A stretch of 64,000 nt of DNA from Stratiolaelaps scimitus (Eukaryota > Arthropoda > Arachnida > Mesostigmata > Laelapidae). Both the position numbers and the translations under genes were made by a program. Positions 1-11,794 of the stretch are shown piece after piece. The DNA lies in assembly GCA_019614645.1 (NCBI GenBank), contig JABWDB010000009.1, forward strand, positions 1,178,001-1,242,000, in the 5' to 3' direction. The notes under the pieces are model-generated. The model searched no databases. It saw only the letters and a program-made list of their open reading frames with translations, and was not told the DNA's origin. Each line of letters starts with the position of its first letter. Positions within the stretch are counted from its first letter, which is position 1.

Positions 1-227
1 GGTGCATTGTTCATCGGCAGTATGACTGTCGCCATGGACAGGTTTCGAAATGCGTGAAGGTATCCTCCGATGCTGATGGCGCAAGCGGTATCCGTGTCGG
101 CATCGTTGACCTCAATCATTCCTTCCTTCACGATTGGGGCTAGATTTGGCACTAAATTGTGCAAATCAATTCCCCATACATGGGCAGTAGGGACGTCCAC
201 ACACACTTTACGGGGCCCGGCCAGCCA
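1..227 (-). CDS. possible coding exon, unidentified, cut by window edge
   Basis: One minus-strand frame stays open for 75 codons from a TAA at 228-230 to the left edge. The translation has ordinary, non-repetitive composition (for example VDVPTAHVWGIDLHNLVPN and later GGYLHAFRNLSMATV), unlike the low-complexity frames common in this window. No start codon with good context and no strong splice acceptor is seen at its upstream end, so it may be an internal exon or chance. I do not recognise the family. The rest of the gene would lie left of the window. Confidence 0.22.
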
Positions 228-1532
228 TTAAACGTGAGCAGAAATTAAGTAAGTTTTAGTGTTTGTAGACAGCACACAATCGTATGACGATAACCCAGCT
301 TCCAACGGAGTAGTCCCCTGGCGACACTCAAGCCCGATAGCATCCAGCAGCCTTGATACTGAACTGAATTGGAGGTGCGAAAACAATGGCAAGGTCACAC
401 GTCGAATGACATCCGAGACTCGCGTTGCGATCATCGAGATCCAAGCCGCTTCAGAATTAGGGATGCGCGAGGATGCTACTTCCTATGAAAGGATAGATGA
501 TGTGTTTCCGGTGATGGCCTTTAGGTCAGCATGCGCGAAATCGATGATGACCTTATAGAGAAATCTGGCAACCCAAAAGTGAGCTCGGAGCTAACGGTAA
601 CTCGAGGATTCATGGCTCTTCGTAGGCCACTTGTTTTGGCACAACTTCTGCTAGCGAATTCGCGAACAACACTGCATAGCCGGAACCTGGTGGTTCTCGA
701 CAGAAATGTCACTATATAACACAATGCGTGGTTGCTATTGATGACAATATCTTATTCGGGCATGCGCGGTCTGCTTTTGAGAAATAATTATCAGGCAGCG
801 TCAAACCTTGACGTTCTTTAGAACGTGTTGATTGTTCGGGCCACAGCGTTACGCAAACTGTCGCCTACTGCGGTAATGGAAAATAGACCGCAGGCAGACA
901 TTGGTGGCGGAGTTTCTCCGCCTATTTCTCCGTTCGCATTCGATTCTAACGGCTTCCTCTTCGCACAAGTGGCGATTAAACCTACGAGACTCGGGAGACG
1001 ATCTACTCAAGTATTTCGTGACGTGTCCAGGGTTCAAACTCGATGGAGTTCATGGAAAAACAGCCGCTTTGCCGGCACTGTTACACTAGAATCGAAAGAT
1101 GCTACAATATTTGTAGCTCGGTGTAACCGAGCTATGGAAATGAAATCAACACTCGGACAGATCAACAGCAGCAGTTCGACCTGCTGCTGGAAATAGACCG
1201 TGAGCGACATACCCCATCAAGAGCAATGTGAAAAGCATTTTTCTTCTGCCTTGTATGTTCTGCGCGGTCGGCGTTCACCAGCCGCTCTCCGGACGCGTAT
1301 CGGATTTCGAATCAAAACGACTCGTTAACAGATCGTGGTGCGTTCCCACCTCACTGTCGGTCACGACCCTCGGAAGTCGGGATACACGAATGACTAAGAA
1401 ACCCAAAATTACTGTAACAAGCCGAGGGGAGCGGACTGATTCTCTGTCCCGATGGGCCAGCCCCGCGCAGACGCCTCGCGAGCCTGACGAACGCAGGGAG
1501 TCTCGCCGAAATATTCAGTGTAGCTTTTGTCG

Positions 1533-1571
1533 GACAGACGAACTAACTCCATTGGAGTTAGTTCGTCTGTC
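1533..1571. repeat. hairpin, 18-bp perfect arms, 3-nt centre
   Basis: 1533-1550 is the exact reverse complement of 1554-1571, with centre ATT at 1551-1553. The left arm includes ACAGACGAACTAACTCC. Such a tight perfect palindrome is not expected by chance in a few kilobases and could form a cruciform or an RNA hairpin. Confidence 0.9.
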
Positions 1572-2797
1572 TGTCAACTCCATCGGCGTTGTCTCCGCCC
1601 ATTGTCGGCACTTCTGACCCAGCTTCTGTACGGGTTTGCTCGACTTCGCTGACACACACACACACCAGCGTTACAATGCGCGACCCTAATTTGCGCGTCA
1701 ATTGTCTTGTTACCACATTGACATTTATGACTCCTCGGCACCGCCTTCCCTTCTCATTCGATACCTCGTCTCTCGACGGCATTCGGCTGCAGCCTGAACA
1801 CAGCCTAGACATAGGTATCGGGTTGTCCTCACCTCTACCCGAAGAATGGCCAAGAACACAAGTGGTCGTTGTACTCGACGCGACCGGTCGACTCGTTGAA
1901 GACCCCGTTTGTTACTCTGTCGTCAAGTTCATTGTGCGGCAAGATGACACGAAGCCACCTCAGAGTCGCAGTGATAGATCAACCGAGCGACGTTCGGCGC
2001 TCCGCGCCACGGCGCCGAAGAGAAAGTCATGGAGTCCTTCAGCACGGGGGCTTAAGTTAAGGCAGTAGCAGCTCTCTGCCCGCGCGCTATTCTGTCTTGG
2101 GTGCGATACACTCGTGTGACAATGCCTATTGCGGGCGACCACTTCGTCTCGTAGTGGCCGTCGTCTACGCGCACACGCCTTTGGGTGTGAGCCTTACGGG
2201 CCTTCGCTGCTGATGGCGGTGTTACGCTTGCTTTCAGACAAACCCTTCGGTCCTGGGTGTCGAGTGCTCGCGGCCTGTTGTTCTCGGCTGGCGATGGTGC
2301 TGGCCAACTGCACTGTCTTCCGTTCGACAGTGGACGACAATGCCTAACAATGCGAAGGCGGTTGCAGCAAAAGGTATCGGCGCCTTTGGGGTCGTCTTCG
2401 ATCGAATTGGCAGTACAATGGGTGCTCAGATTTGCTTCGAAACAGAGAGAAAGAAGACTCGATGAGTATCAGTACTAGAGCGTACATGGGCTGGTGAACG
2501 AAGGCTTGATCGGAACCCTTGCACCCGGCGGCAGGCCGGTCGGCCGTCAGGTCTCCAACGATTTTATTCCACTCCAATAAGGCGAATTCGCCGTAGGTGA
2601 CAATACTGAAGTAGTCTATACTTGACGATGCTGTAGCCGCCAGCAGGACTTGGATCCCGCCGGCAGCTACTAGATAAGTAGCTCACGTCAATCAGTTGTA
2701 CGAGCGTTATAAGGAGCTTGAACGTTTATTATTTTACACGAGTTTCCGCGAGCACGATTATCCCTTCTCATTCAGATAAGAGCCTGTGCCCACTGGG

Positions 2798-2834
2798 TAG
2801 AAATCATACACTTAGTATAAGTGTATGATTTCTA
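2798..2834. repeat. hairpin, 17-bp perfect arms, GTA centre
   Basis: 2798-2814 (TAGAAATCATACACTTA) is the exact reverse complement of 2818-2834, with a GTA centre at 2815-2817. Its geometry matches the hairpin at 14339-14375. Confidence 0.92.
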
Positions 2835-3029
2835 TTTAATATGAAAATAGGATACTCATTGGTACCCAAAGGCGGCGCCGACGATGACGAGAATCATGAT
2901 GGCACCATTACAATTGTCTCGTGTAATTCAGTATTTTTTAGAATACATCGAGCATATGACCATTACTCTAACAGAATTCATGTAACGTAACTTAACCGTG
3001 CCATATGCATATCATCATTTAAAATAATA

Positions 3030-3485
3030 ATGAATAGTACACCCTACACAAAATTGCGTACATATAAATTTACTAATTGGCAAATCCTATTAATAGCCGG
3101 CATTGTTTTGTCTACAGCTGAGCAATGCGTGTGCGCACCCATCCCACCTGTTGTGTCACTGGGTACCCCATGTTCGATTTGTGTCCCGTTGGACTTTTCA
3201 TTATGCAAAGTAGCTACAGTTAAAACATTCGCACTTTCCAAGTCCATGAGCCAGTGTTTGGTGGTGGGATGTAGCATGTATGTTGAATCACCTGGGTATG
3301 AACCCACGGTCTACGATCTCGCCGACGACTATATGATACTTACGCAATTTGCTATCGACGTCAAAACTGCGAACATGCGCAGTCACACGCGTAGTTCTGC
3401 GGTAAAGAAGACACGTAACATCGGCAGTCTGGATACGCGCGCATCCCCTGAAGAAAACCGCTATATATTACGGTCTGGTCTGTAA
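3030..3485 (+). CDS. hypothetical secreted or membrane-anchored protein (151 aa)
   Basis: An uninterrupted ATG-to-TAA frame of 151 codons. Residues about 18-36 are hydrophobic (WQILLIAGIVLSTAEQCVCA) and could be a signal peptide cleaved before APIPP, or a signal anchor after a basic stretch. The next 60 residues carry six cysteines (CSIC..., C..., C...C), suggesting disulfides in an extracellular protein; the C-terminal third is basic and polar. I recognise no family. It is single-exon with no clear polyadenylation signal just downstream, and a pyrimidine-rich stretch ending ...TCTACAG near 3118 leaves open that only the later part is an exon. It could also be a chance frame. Confidence 0.35.
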   Translation: MNSTPYTKLRTYKFTNWQILLIAGIVLSTAEQCVCAPIPPVVSLGTPCSICVPLDFSLCKVATVKTFALSKSMSQCLVVGCSMYVESPGYEPTVYDLADDYMILTQFAIDVKTANMRSHTRSSAVKKTRNIGSLDTRASPEENRYILRSGL

Positions 3486-4850
3486 GAGTCGTAATTTAAC
3501 GAAAAAAAATCCTGTTTTTACCCCCATAACAAAGCGTTCATTCCGGCATTAGCTGAGCAATAAATTGTGAGGATATACCCGTGACATCCAAGCAAGGTGT
3601 GACATGAGCGTGACATCCAAGCAAAAGTGTTTTCTAATCTTCTTGCTGCTGTCCCTTGCTGCAAGGCACCATCTGTCGCTGCATCGAGTGTTGCCAAAGG
3701 TTGTCTAAGCACACTGTAATTGTCTACTCATTATTGGACTGTTGCTGCATTAACGAAAGCGAGATATCACTAACTATTCCTTCGACCGAATCCTATCCCG
3801 AAGTACTTTGGCTTCTGAAGGCCTCGCACTGTTCAGCCGGTCAGATGATGAGAATCGCCGGCCTTAACTCGACGGTTATCCTTACTACAAGAAAACCAAG
3901 TGGACTTTTTAACAGGAGCTAAAAGGGAAGCTGCTCTGCCATATCAGCTTCTATCGATTTCGACCAGCCAGCTACCAACTGATTGTTGATAAAGGTCGCA
4001 TTTAGTAATTGTTATCGGTGTGGGCTGATACTTGGATGTGTAACTAGCGATACACTTTCATTTATTTTCGTAAACCAATGCTGAGATTTTCTGCAAAAAA
4101 AAATTCTCCTTTTTTATTTTTGCTGTTATTCTTCTCCGTTCGGCGTTTTTCCGGAAATCTCCCCGTCGGTACATAACGTGCACCAGTCGGTGTGGCAGAG
4201 CCGCCTGCGACACCACGCCTCATTATCGCTACCTTCAACACCCCGAGGCGCTACCGTCCATTCCGTTAACGGCGCAGTCTATATTTAAATACGATGATTG
4301 ATACACGGTTCTGCGGGGCAGCTCGTTGACTGACAAGGCTCCCGGTGCTATTCTTCACCGCACCGTTTGCCTGCTGACCGCTTTGCTAGCTCGTATCCAT
4401 CGACAAATTTGACAGCTAGGCTATTATCTTCCGACAGTGCGAATTCTGCTGGAAGATGCGAGGCGGGTTTCTGTTTTCCGAATTTCGCGTTTGATAGACG
4501 AGCCAGCAATCCTGCGAACTGTGTCACGGCGAGAATTGTACCTTTTTATGTCTTGTTTTGTAAAATGAGCCACTCTCGCAAATGACAGCGCCCGTTTGTC
4601 GCCTCTCCCTACAGCTGTTCCGCCCGGCCGCGACGTCGCTCGTCGACGTGCTGTCGCTGCTCGCGCCGGCCGCAGATAAGGGGACGCGTAACGGAATACT
4701 CATCATTAGCATCGAAACTGCACGGCTTGGTTTCGACTCGCCATATCTGAACTACTAGCACGGGCTGGCACCAGCGTAAATACGGCGTCGGTGACACCGC
4801 CGTCCGCAGGAGACCCCCGTTCAACCGGCGGAGAGGTGGTACACGCGACA
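3486..4850. other. non-coding upstream region of the LTA4H-like gene
   Basis: No supported gene. A TATA-like stretch (CTATATTTAAATAC) lies near 4279-4292, roughly 560 bp before the LTA4H-like ATG, so the 5' UTR could start near 4310 if it is used. From about 4140 to 4850 the sequence is richer in CpG, as expected near a promoter. The promoter placement is weak inference. Confidence 0.3.
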
Positions 4851-7548
4851 ATGGCGTATGCTGAGCAGTGTGCTTTCACCTGGCTAACTGTCCTATTGCT
4901 AATACTTAGTGGAGGTGGCCTAGCGAAACCAGTGTCGGAGGGCGATGGAGAATCGGACACAAATGTGCACGTGGCGGAGGTGAACTCGCTTCAAGCGGAT
5001 TTTATAGCTGATAAGAATTCGCGCTCGAATCCAAACGAGGCCGTGACTAAAGCGTTTCATTGGCGGGCTTCCGTGGATTTTGACAAGAAAGTGATCGATG
5101 CTGTGGTGCGCTACAATGTGATAAAACAGCGAGGAGTCGAGAGGATTATCCTGGATGCCAGTCCAGATCTTCAGGTACATTCGGTCAGGGACGGCAATGG
5201 CGATCCGCTCAAGTACGAGCGTCTTCCGGAGGATATGTATGGAGCACCGTTGAGCATCAGCCTAGCGGACAGAAATGATAGTATGACCATAGTCATCAGC
5301 TACTCGACATCGCCGACTGCCGGAGGTCTTCAATGGCTGGAGCCAGATCAGACCTTAGGCAAGAAGGAGAGATTCATGTATTCGCAGAATCAACTCATCT
5401 ATGCTAGAACAATGATACCATGTCAGGATACGCCGCAGGTAAAGATGACCTTTTTTGCAGAGGTGGAAGTACCCGAAGGCCTCGTCGCTTTGATGGGCGC
5501 AGTAAGCGTCCCGCCGAGACAGCCTCGCAACGAAACGACCGCCACCGCCTCTGCCAACAATACCAACGCTGAATGTGACAGCTTCAACAACCAGACCGTA
5601 CTGAAGCCAACGAGAATGTTCCGATTCCGGCAGGACGTACCGATTTCAGCGTACCTAATCGCAATTGCTGTGGGCGATCTGAAATCTCGTCGGATTGGCC
5701 GAATCAGTGAAGTTTGGGGAGAGGAGGGCTACCTCGATGCGGCATCGCACGACTTCGGTGATATCGATCAAATGCTTGAGGCCGCTGAGAGTGTCGTTGG
5801 ACCGTACCGTTTCGGCGTATACAACATTCTAGTCCTCCCCCCTTCATTCCCGCACGGTGGAATGGAGAATCCTTGTCTGACATTTGTAACGCCTACCCTA
5901 TTGACGGGAGACAAGTCACTTGCAACGGTGGTAGCGCACGAACTGGCCCACAGCTGGTTTGGCAATCTAGTCACTGCAAAGACCAACGAACACTTCTGGC
6001 TCAATGAGGGTTTCACCGTGTTCCTCGAGCGTAAGATCGCGGGGGCGTTGTTCGGCGAGGATCAGAGGAGGTTTTCAGCAAGAATCGGTTACATATCGTT
6101 GAAGGACGTCATAAAAAAGGCCAAGAGGTACAAGGATACGGCGCTCGTTTTGAATCTCACCGGAATGAATCCGCAAGATGTAGTCAGTCGCGTTGCGTAT
6201 GAGAAAGGACATACGTTCCTATGGTACCTCGAGCAGGTCGTTGGCGGAGCCGAGTCCATGAACGCATTCTTGAAGAGCTACGTCGACCAATTTGCTTTCA
6301 AAGCTGCTGACTCTGAAGATATGAAGAGCAGCTTTCTAACCTTCTTCAGCGACAAGAAGAATCTGACATCAATTGACTGGGACGTATGGCTTCACGGCCC
6401 CGGGCTTCCATCTTATGTACCGGATTATAATACAACTTTGGAAACACAGGTTGATCAACTGCTTGATAAGTGGCGCAATATCAATTGTGATAATCTTGAA
6501 TTCGTTTCGTCAGCCGATACAGAGAACTTCACAACACTGCAGAAGATTGCGTTCCTCACTAAAGTCAACACGGCAAAGCTGCGCCTGACTGCAAGTGACC
6601 TGAAGAAGATGTCGACAGAATACGGCTTTGATGCCAGCACCAACAGCGAGGTAAGTCATTCCTAATAATAGGCAGGCATATAGCGCTTATATAAGGATGC
6701 TTGTAACTAAAATACACACAGATGCCAACAGCTGACAAGGAAACGGCGTCCATTATAGCGTCTCACGCTATAGTTCATATTGAATCTCGTGACACACACC
6801 GGTCTATTTGGTAGGTTCTTACAGGGCTGCAATTCGTAACGATTTCTCGCCTTGTCCATACTCGACCTGTACTATACAGTCGTCGATAAACGTGTGCACT
6901 GTGACACGTTATGGCCGCTAGTTCCCCGTTCGTAGAGCTTACGGCGAGAGTGAGCGTCCGCAGATCAACTTCCGAGAGCGGCATGAAGCACATTAGCTTG
7001 TGAAGCTCGCATCTAGAGCGCGGGAGCTAAACCTGTCAATGAAATGAGTCTGAGCTTAGCCTATCAAAGAACTAAACCTATATCAATGCTCGAAAACTTC
7101 CCCACCTTCGTGAAGTTTGTGCAGTATTTTAAGCTTTAACGGTTAGAGACGGCTGTGGTACCGTGCAGGTATTTCTATCGAACGCACAGTACACGGCTTC
7201 TCACATTATTCACGGTTGCGCAGAAGAGCTTCGTCTAAAAGCATAGATTGAAGTATACGACATGCAATTTAAAGAAATACAAATTATTATTGATATTATC
7301 GATTTCAGATCCTTTCAGCCTGGCTAACAGCAGCTCTGCGCAATCACTACGAGCCTGCCGTGGAACCAGCCAAGGAGTTCCTGCGTCGAATAGGCCGACT
7401 GAAGTTCTCTTATAAACTCTTTTTAGAGTTCTTTATGTGGCCTGACCGACGCGAGGAGGCCGAAGCTCTATTCAACGAGATCAAGCCCCGCCTGATGGAC
7501 GTCGCCCGTCGACAAATTAGCAAGGCTCACTTATTGGCGACAGCTTAG
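4851..7548 (+). CDS. secreted leukotriene A4 hydrolase-like M1 aminopeptidase
   Basis: Zinc aminopeptidase of family M1, LTA4H/RNPEP branch. Exons 4851-6650 and 7309-7548 join in phase 0 (GAG|GTAAGT ... TTTCAG|ATC), giving 679 aa. The ATG at 4851 has a good context (ACAATGG) and opens a signal peptide (residues 1-25, core LTVLLLILSGGGLA), so the enzyme should be secreted, unlike cytosolic vertebrate LTA4H (about 610 aa). Visible motifs: PCQDTP, the exopeptidase motif GGMEN at 336-340, HELAH at 363-367 with the third zinc ligand E386 (same 23-residue spacing as the family), and Y450 in YEKG as the expected catalytic Tyr. The second exon is the end of the C-terminal helical domain with GRLKF, whose Arg and Lys match the substrate-carboxylate binders. 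By my recollection of human LTA4H, positions equivalent to D375 and Y378 are Q442 and V445 here, which argues for a peptidase rather than an LTB4-forming enzyme. An AATAAA follows 41 bp after the stop. Confidence 0.93.
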
Positions 7549-7588
7549 CGAAGAAAATAACGATCCGAAGCGAACATGAAGAACTGTA

Positions 7589-7594
7589 AATAAA
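7589..7594 (+). terminator. polyadenylation signal of the LTA4H-like gene
   Basis: AATAAA begins 41 bp after the TAG at 7546-7548; a second A-rich tract follows. Position and strand fit the 3' end of this gene. Confidence 0.7.
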
Positions 7595-8836
7595 CACAAA
7601 TGAAAATATACAATAATCTATTCTATAGTTTTTCCGAGTCGGACTATTTTCGGTGATTTCATTACGAACCATAAATACTCGTATTAATATCGTAATAGAC
7701 AGGCGGCAAAATAGAACTAATCACTGTTGCATCATCTCTGCATCTCGGCTCTGAAGAAGAGGCCTTTGCTAGACGCCGCGGATGCGTCGTCGTAACAAAA
7801 CTGGCTCGAGCAGCATTGGTTTGGAAAGACCTTTCTCTCGGTGATTTTAAAAGATTCGGTTTAAAAGATCGCAGCCCAATGAATGTCCATCGGTGTTGAG
7901 GTGAAATCAGCCACTACCATGTGGCTAGACACGAACTACAATAGATAAATTTGGCTGCCCTTTTGAGTACAAATGCCAACAAGATACAGGTATAAAACAT
8001 GCATGTATATATGTACTACAATATAATAAATATAATACAAAACCGTTCATAATTAATTCATTCATTAGTTATAATTGATAACTACTGTGTATCTGACGAT
8101 GTTCGAAAAGAAATCCAAATCAGAGATGTAACTCACTGGGTCAACAAGGGTCTGCCCCCATAAAAATAAAGCAATCAGATATGGTGGTGTCACTAGTAAT
8201 CCGTGAATATGCATTCTCTGAAATACGACTACCAGGTGAGGATCACCCTGTGGAAAGCTTCGTCTCTTCAACTAAAATTGTCTTCAATTAATATGCAAGC
8301 TTTAAAAATGCTAGATAATTTGGCCGCATCGCACAGCGCGATTCTCTCTCGCTAAATAGCGTCCTCCAATCACGTGATGTTTATATACCAACATTTTCTG
8401 TCTGTCCTAGCCTAAAAACTCCGTTTGCTTGATGACGGTGCCGCGTTCAGGTCCAATTTTAGAGTTGGTTTTGATTCCAGAACGACGTTTAACACAGCCG
8501 GACAACTCTGATATATGCGATAATCCGATATTGTCTCAAGCCGCTGTATTGCTGGTCAGCAACAAAAACTTCTCAAGCTGCGCCAGGTCACAATCATATT
8601 TTCTAACTCGGACAGTTTGCTGACAAGCAAACAAACCTTGTTGGGTCAAAGAAATAGGGCTGATGCGGCGGAAAAACCACAAATTGGGCGGCTGTGGATT
8701 TTTGCCGGCCAGAAACTCTGCAAGACTAAATTACAAAGGGTGTTTAAGTTCACATGAGAGAGACAGTGAGTGAGAGAGAATACTACGAACGATAAAACAA
8801 CGTTAAAAAACTACGCCATATAACAATATATTGCTC

Positions 8837-8873
<37 letters not shown>

Positions 8874-8936
8874 TCGGAATAATTTTGCCAAGTTGGCAGT
8901 CCCAAGTTCGCAGTTGAGCAGGGTGAGCATAGAGCT
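7595..8936. other. intergenic stretch
   Basis: AT-rich, with no supported gene. It ends in a (TA)n run at 8841-8867, about 70 bp before the next ATG, close to where a TATA element would lie for a short 5' UTR. Confidence 0.5.
8841..8867. repeat. (TA)n microsatellite in probable promoter
   Basis: Uninterrupted TA dinucleotide run. It lies 70 bp upstream of the ATG at 8937 and may serve as the TATA region of that gene; this role is inference. Confidence 0.9.
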
Positions 8937-11344
8937 ATGACTTCGCAACACTGGATAATGATGGCCGGAATGATTATTGTTGATATATGCTCAGTTACGT
9001 CAAACTTAAATGCGGAGACAATCGATGATCACCAGAGTGACAATGAATATCGTAGAGCGCTTCGAACGCGTCGTCAGGTGAGTCCACTGATGTATGAGCA
9101 GTTGATGGCATTAGCCACAATACCGTTGTTGTTTAGCGAGAAGGCGTCGTAATGCCATGTGCACACTAGAAAATTGACATTTAGCTTCTTACCACGGTGG
9201 TTTGGTACCCTCGCTTTCTCTCCATTGTGGCTGGCTGGCCTCCAAGCCTTCTCAAATCAGTCATCTCTTTCAGTACTTTCCTCTGCTCTCGTCCTTAAAA
9301 TAGAAGCCCGCTGTTTCCACCCCGCGACTCGGTGAAGCGATAACATCACCGTGCGCAGTCACCGACCGTGATACAATAACCTTATTGCTCATGTTCTACC
9401 TTGAAACCAGTATTTCCTACGGCTGTCTAGTTAAGGGATTGGCGGGTAGAGTCGTCCTCTCTGACCAAAGAAGCAAGACAGTAGTCGACTCACTAGTGAG
9501 ATATAAGCAAGTCTATATTCAATAAACTCTAATACAGTCACGAAAAAGACGAAGCAACAGACTACGTGCAGGTTGGAGGATGATGCAACGTGGCTCGACG
9601 TCCTGAAAACGAATCTAAGTATATTAGCGCCTTGGACGGGCGAATACGACGTGGACAGTATAGAGTATATAATAAACCAGCATAAAATTTAACAACAAAC
9701 AACAACTTCTTGGAATAGAACTAGTTCATACAAAATATACAGGAGACCAATTCCGCGCCATCATCTCCCCCCTGATGGATAAACAACAGGCAACGAGACA
9801 ATTAGCACGGCATCAACTAGAGCACCACAAAATATTTATTAATGTAATAATACAATACAAAACCATGATTTACTAACAGCAGTGCTCGTTTTGACAGCGC
9901 TCAAGTGCTTGCAAAAAATAACAAATACAGTGTTGGCGACACAACGTCCATAATTGTTGAATTATTGCCATATGATAAACGCATTAGAAATGTTTAATGG
10001 TTTAATTGTTGACAGTTTAAAGTTGTATATACTTACTGTTGACATCGCGTCCATATTGACATGCTGTAAAGGTAAAGGTTTATTGAAGGAGCTGCAATTT
10101 TACAATGCTTAAGCTCTCTTATATGTCACACGGCAGGGCTCGAACCTGCGGCCTCTGGCTTCCGATAGCTGTAGATTTCTTTCATGCATTATTATCATTC
10201 CGTTATGACTTCAAGGGAATTACGCCATATTTTGCCATCCTTTAAAGCTGAAAGCGCGATACGAATATTCGATCGTACACTCTGTTCAGTGAGATCAGTT
10301 CGTTTGAAGGAAGGAGATAATGTGAAGAAACTCTGCAGCTACTGAACAAACATTGCACTGGGGGCATCGTTTTGGATTGTTTAGGCCCTACGGGAGCATA
10401 CTTAGTTCAACAACGTATGACGATCTTGCAGGCGTCCTTCCTATGCATGGGGGGAATGTTCCCTACGAACATACTGCGGCAGGCCCTCGATTTGAATAGA
10501 GAAGCTATCAGACGGTCAGAACCACTCCAAGTCGGCACCTACCAATTGGGACTGTTCGATCTAAAAAACGGACGCCTGTACAACGCCTCAACGACGCACG
10601 TTCTGAGTCAGGTTAGATCAAAGTTTGAGAGTTGTATAGTGTTTGTGTAGTTTGTTTGTTGGCTGGAGCCACGGGAATCCGCCGTGATAAACGACAAGAC
10701 CAGACGTACGGGGAGCACTTTTCTAACCAGAAAAACCCGCATCCATGATCGATTCAACACTTCATTCAACAGGTCAGGGTGCAATGCGTCAACAGGACCA
10801 TCTATATGTGGGTGCCGATTTGGCTTCAGGAACCTCAGGTGTTGTTTGACCTAGCGTATCTGACTAATATTGAAGCTGGAGAATTCCTTCTCTATCTCGA
10901 TCGGATCTATATAAATATCACGTTAGCGATACCTCGACCGCCACGGGAGCCCGGTGCCAAGACAAGGGTGAGCTCGCAAACTATTCTCTTTGATGTACAT
11001 ACATACATATTACAAGGTTTGCACTCGCATGTTTCATAGGCTGTTATACACAATGGGCACGCATGCTGAATCATCATCATATGTCCGAAGAGATAGCCGG
11101 CCATACCTTGAAAGTGGCGCGAGACAGGAACGTTCAAAAATAGACCAAATTTTCGATGAATGCAGTTATATAATAGATCAGTCTAGTTAACTAATCAGGC
11201 ATTGATTAAAACACAAATCATATTTCTTGAACTGTGTATTGTGTGAAAAGAGGTAAGTGCCGGGTCGGGCCATTAATATATAATCACCAAAGGTTCGGTT
11301 TGTTGTATGACTCTACTCGACCCTTATATATATACTTTTTTTAT

Positions 11345-11435
<91 letters not shown>

Positions 11436-11654
11436 GCAAGATATTTTGCTTACATACAGGTGGTAAAACTTCACTTTCTGGGAACGCCTGGAATAGGTTT
11501 CCGTTCACCAACTCGTGGCCCGCTAAGTGCCGCACTCAGCACTGTTTTAAATCTACTGCTGCGCACGTTCAAATGGCCAGCTGAGCGGATTGTCGAGATC
11601 GTCGTTGAAGATCTCACCATGCGTTTCGTCCAAAATAACGACCTCCCATTATAG
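8937..11654 (+). CDS. small secreted protein, tentatively TULIP/mite group-7 allergen-like
   Basis: Four exons, all joined in phase 0: 8937-9077 (CAG|GTGAGT), 10432-10611 (TTGCAG|GCG ... CAG|GTTAGA), 10773-10967 (CAACAG|GTC ... AGG|GTGAGC) and 11460-11654 (ATACAG|GTG ... TAG). The product is 236 aa. Residues 1-26 look like a signal peptide (core MMAGMIIVDICSV, ending NLNA). The middle (GTYQLGLFDLKNGRLYNAST, then alternating hydrophobic strands) and the C-terminal amphipathic helices (LSTVLNLLLRTF) recall Der p 7 and other TULIP lipid-binding proteins in length, order and pattern, but I see no diagnostic motif. N-glycosylation sequons: NAS, NRT, NIT. AATAAA lies at 11789. The exon structure is well supported; the family name is tentative. 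Intron 1 holds a SINE and intron 3 a (TA)40 run. Confidence 0.68.
10071..10175 (-). mobile_element. tRNA-derived SINE-like copy A
   Basis: Read on the minus strand it has a B-box-like GGTTCGAGCCC, then a conserved tail containing GCTTAAGCATTGTAAAATTG and a CAATAAACC end. The same tail recurs near 13.4, 18.1, 19.5 and 49.6 kb. It lies in intron 1 of the secreted-protein gene, antisense to it. Confidence 0.7.
11351..11430. repeat. (TA)40 microsatellite next to a splice acceptor
   Basis: Eighty bases of pure TA dinucleotide in intron 3 of the secreted-protein gene, ending 29 bp before the acceptor CAG at 11457-11459. It takes the place of much of the usual branch-point region. Confidence 0.95.
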
Positions 11655-11788
11655 ATAATAAGAAAAAAAAACAACTCAGATTAGACATGGAAGTTGTACT
11701 TGAAAGGTTAAGGGCATGGGTTCTATATGTATGTGGTGTGATTAATACACACTTTAATGTAATCCCACTTAAATAACACTAGCAGTAC

Positions 11789-11794
11789 AATAAA
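11789..11794 (+). terminator. polyadenylation signal of the 236-aa secreted-protein gene
   Basis: AATAAA 135 bp after the stop at 11652-11654, on the coding strand. Confidence 0.6.

Larger units (their letters stand above)
231..3029. other. stretch without a supported gene
   Basis: Several open frames of 60-159 codons occur here on both strands. They overlap each other, have no recognisable domain and no convincing splice structure. The stretch holds two strong short hairpins (listed separately). Otherwise I see nothing assignable. Confidence 0.5.

Noticed and set aside
4791..4850. Earlier start (GTG at 4791) for the LTA4H-like protein
   Set aside because: It is not an ATG. The ATG at 4851 has a good context and begins a signal peptide directly.
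10372..10431. Reading the secreted-protein gene's second exon from 10372
   Set aside because: No ATG, and the AG sites at 10383 and 10404 give the wrong phase. TTGCAG at 10426-10431 gives phase 0 matching exon 1.
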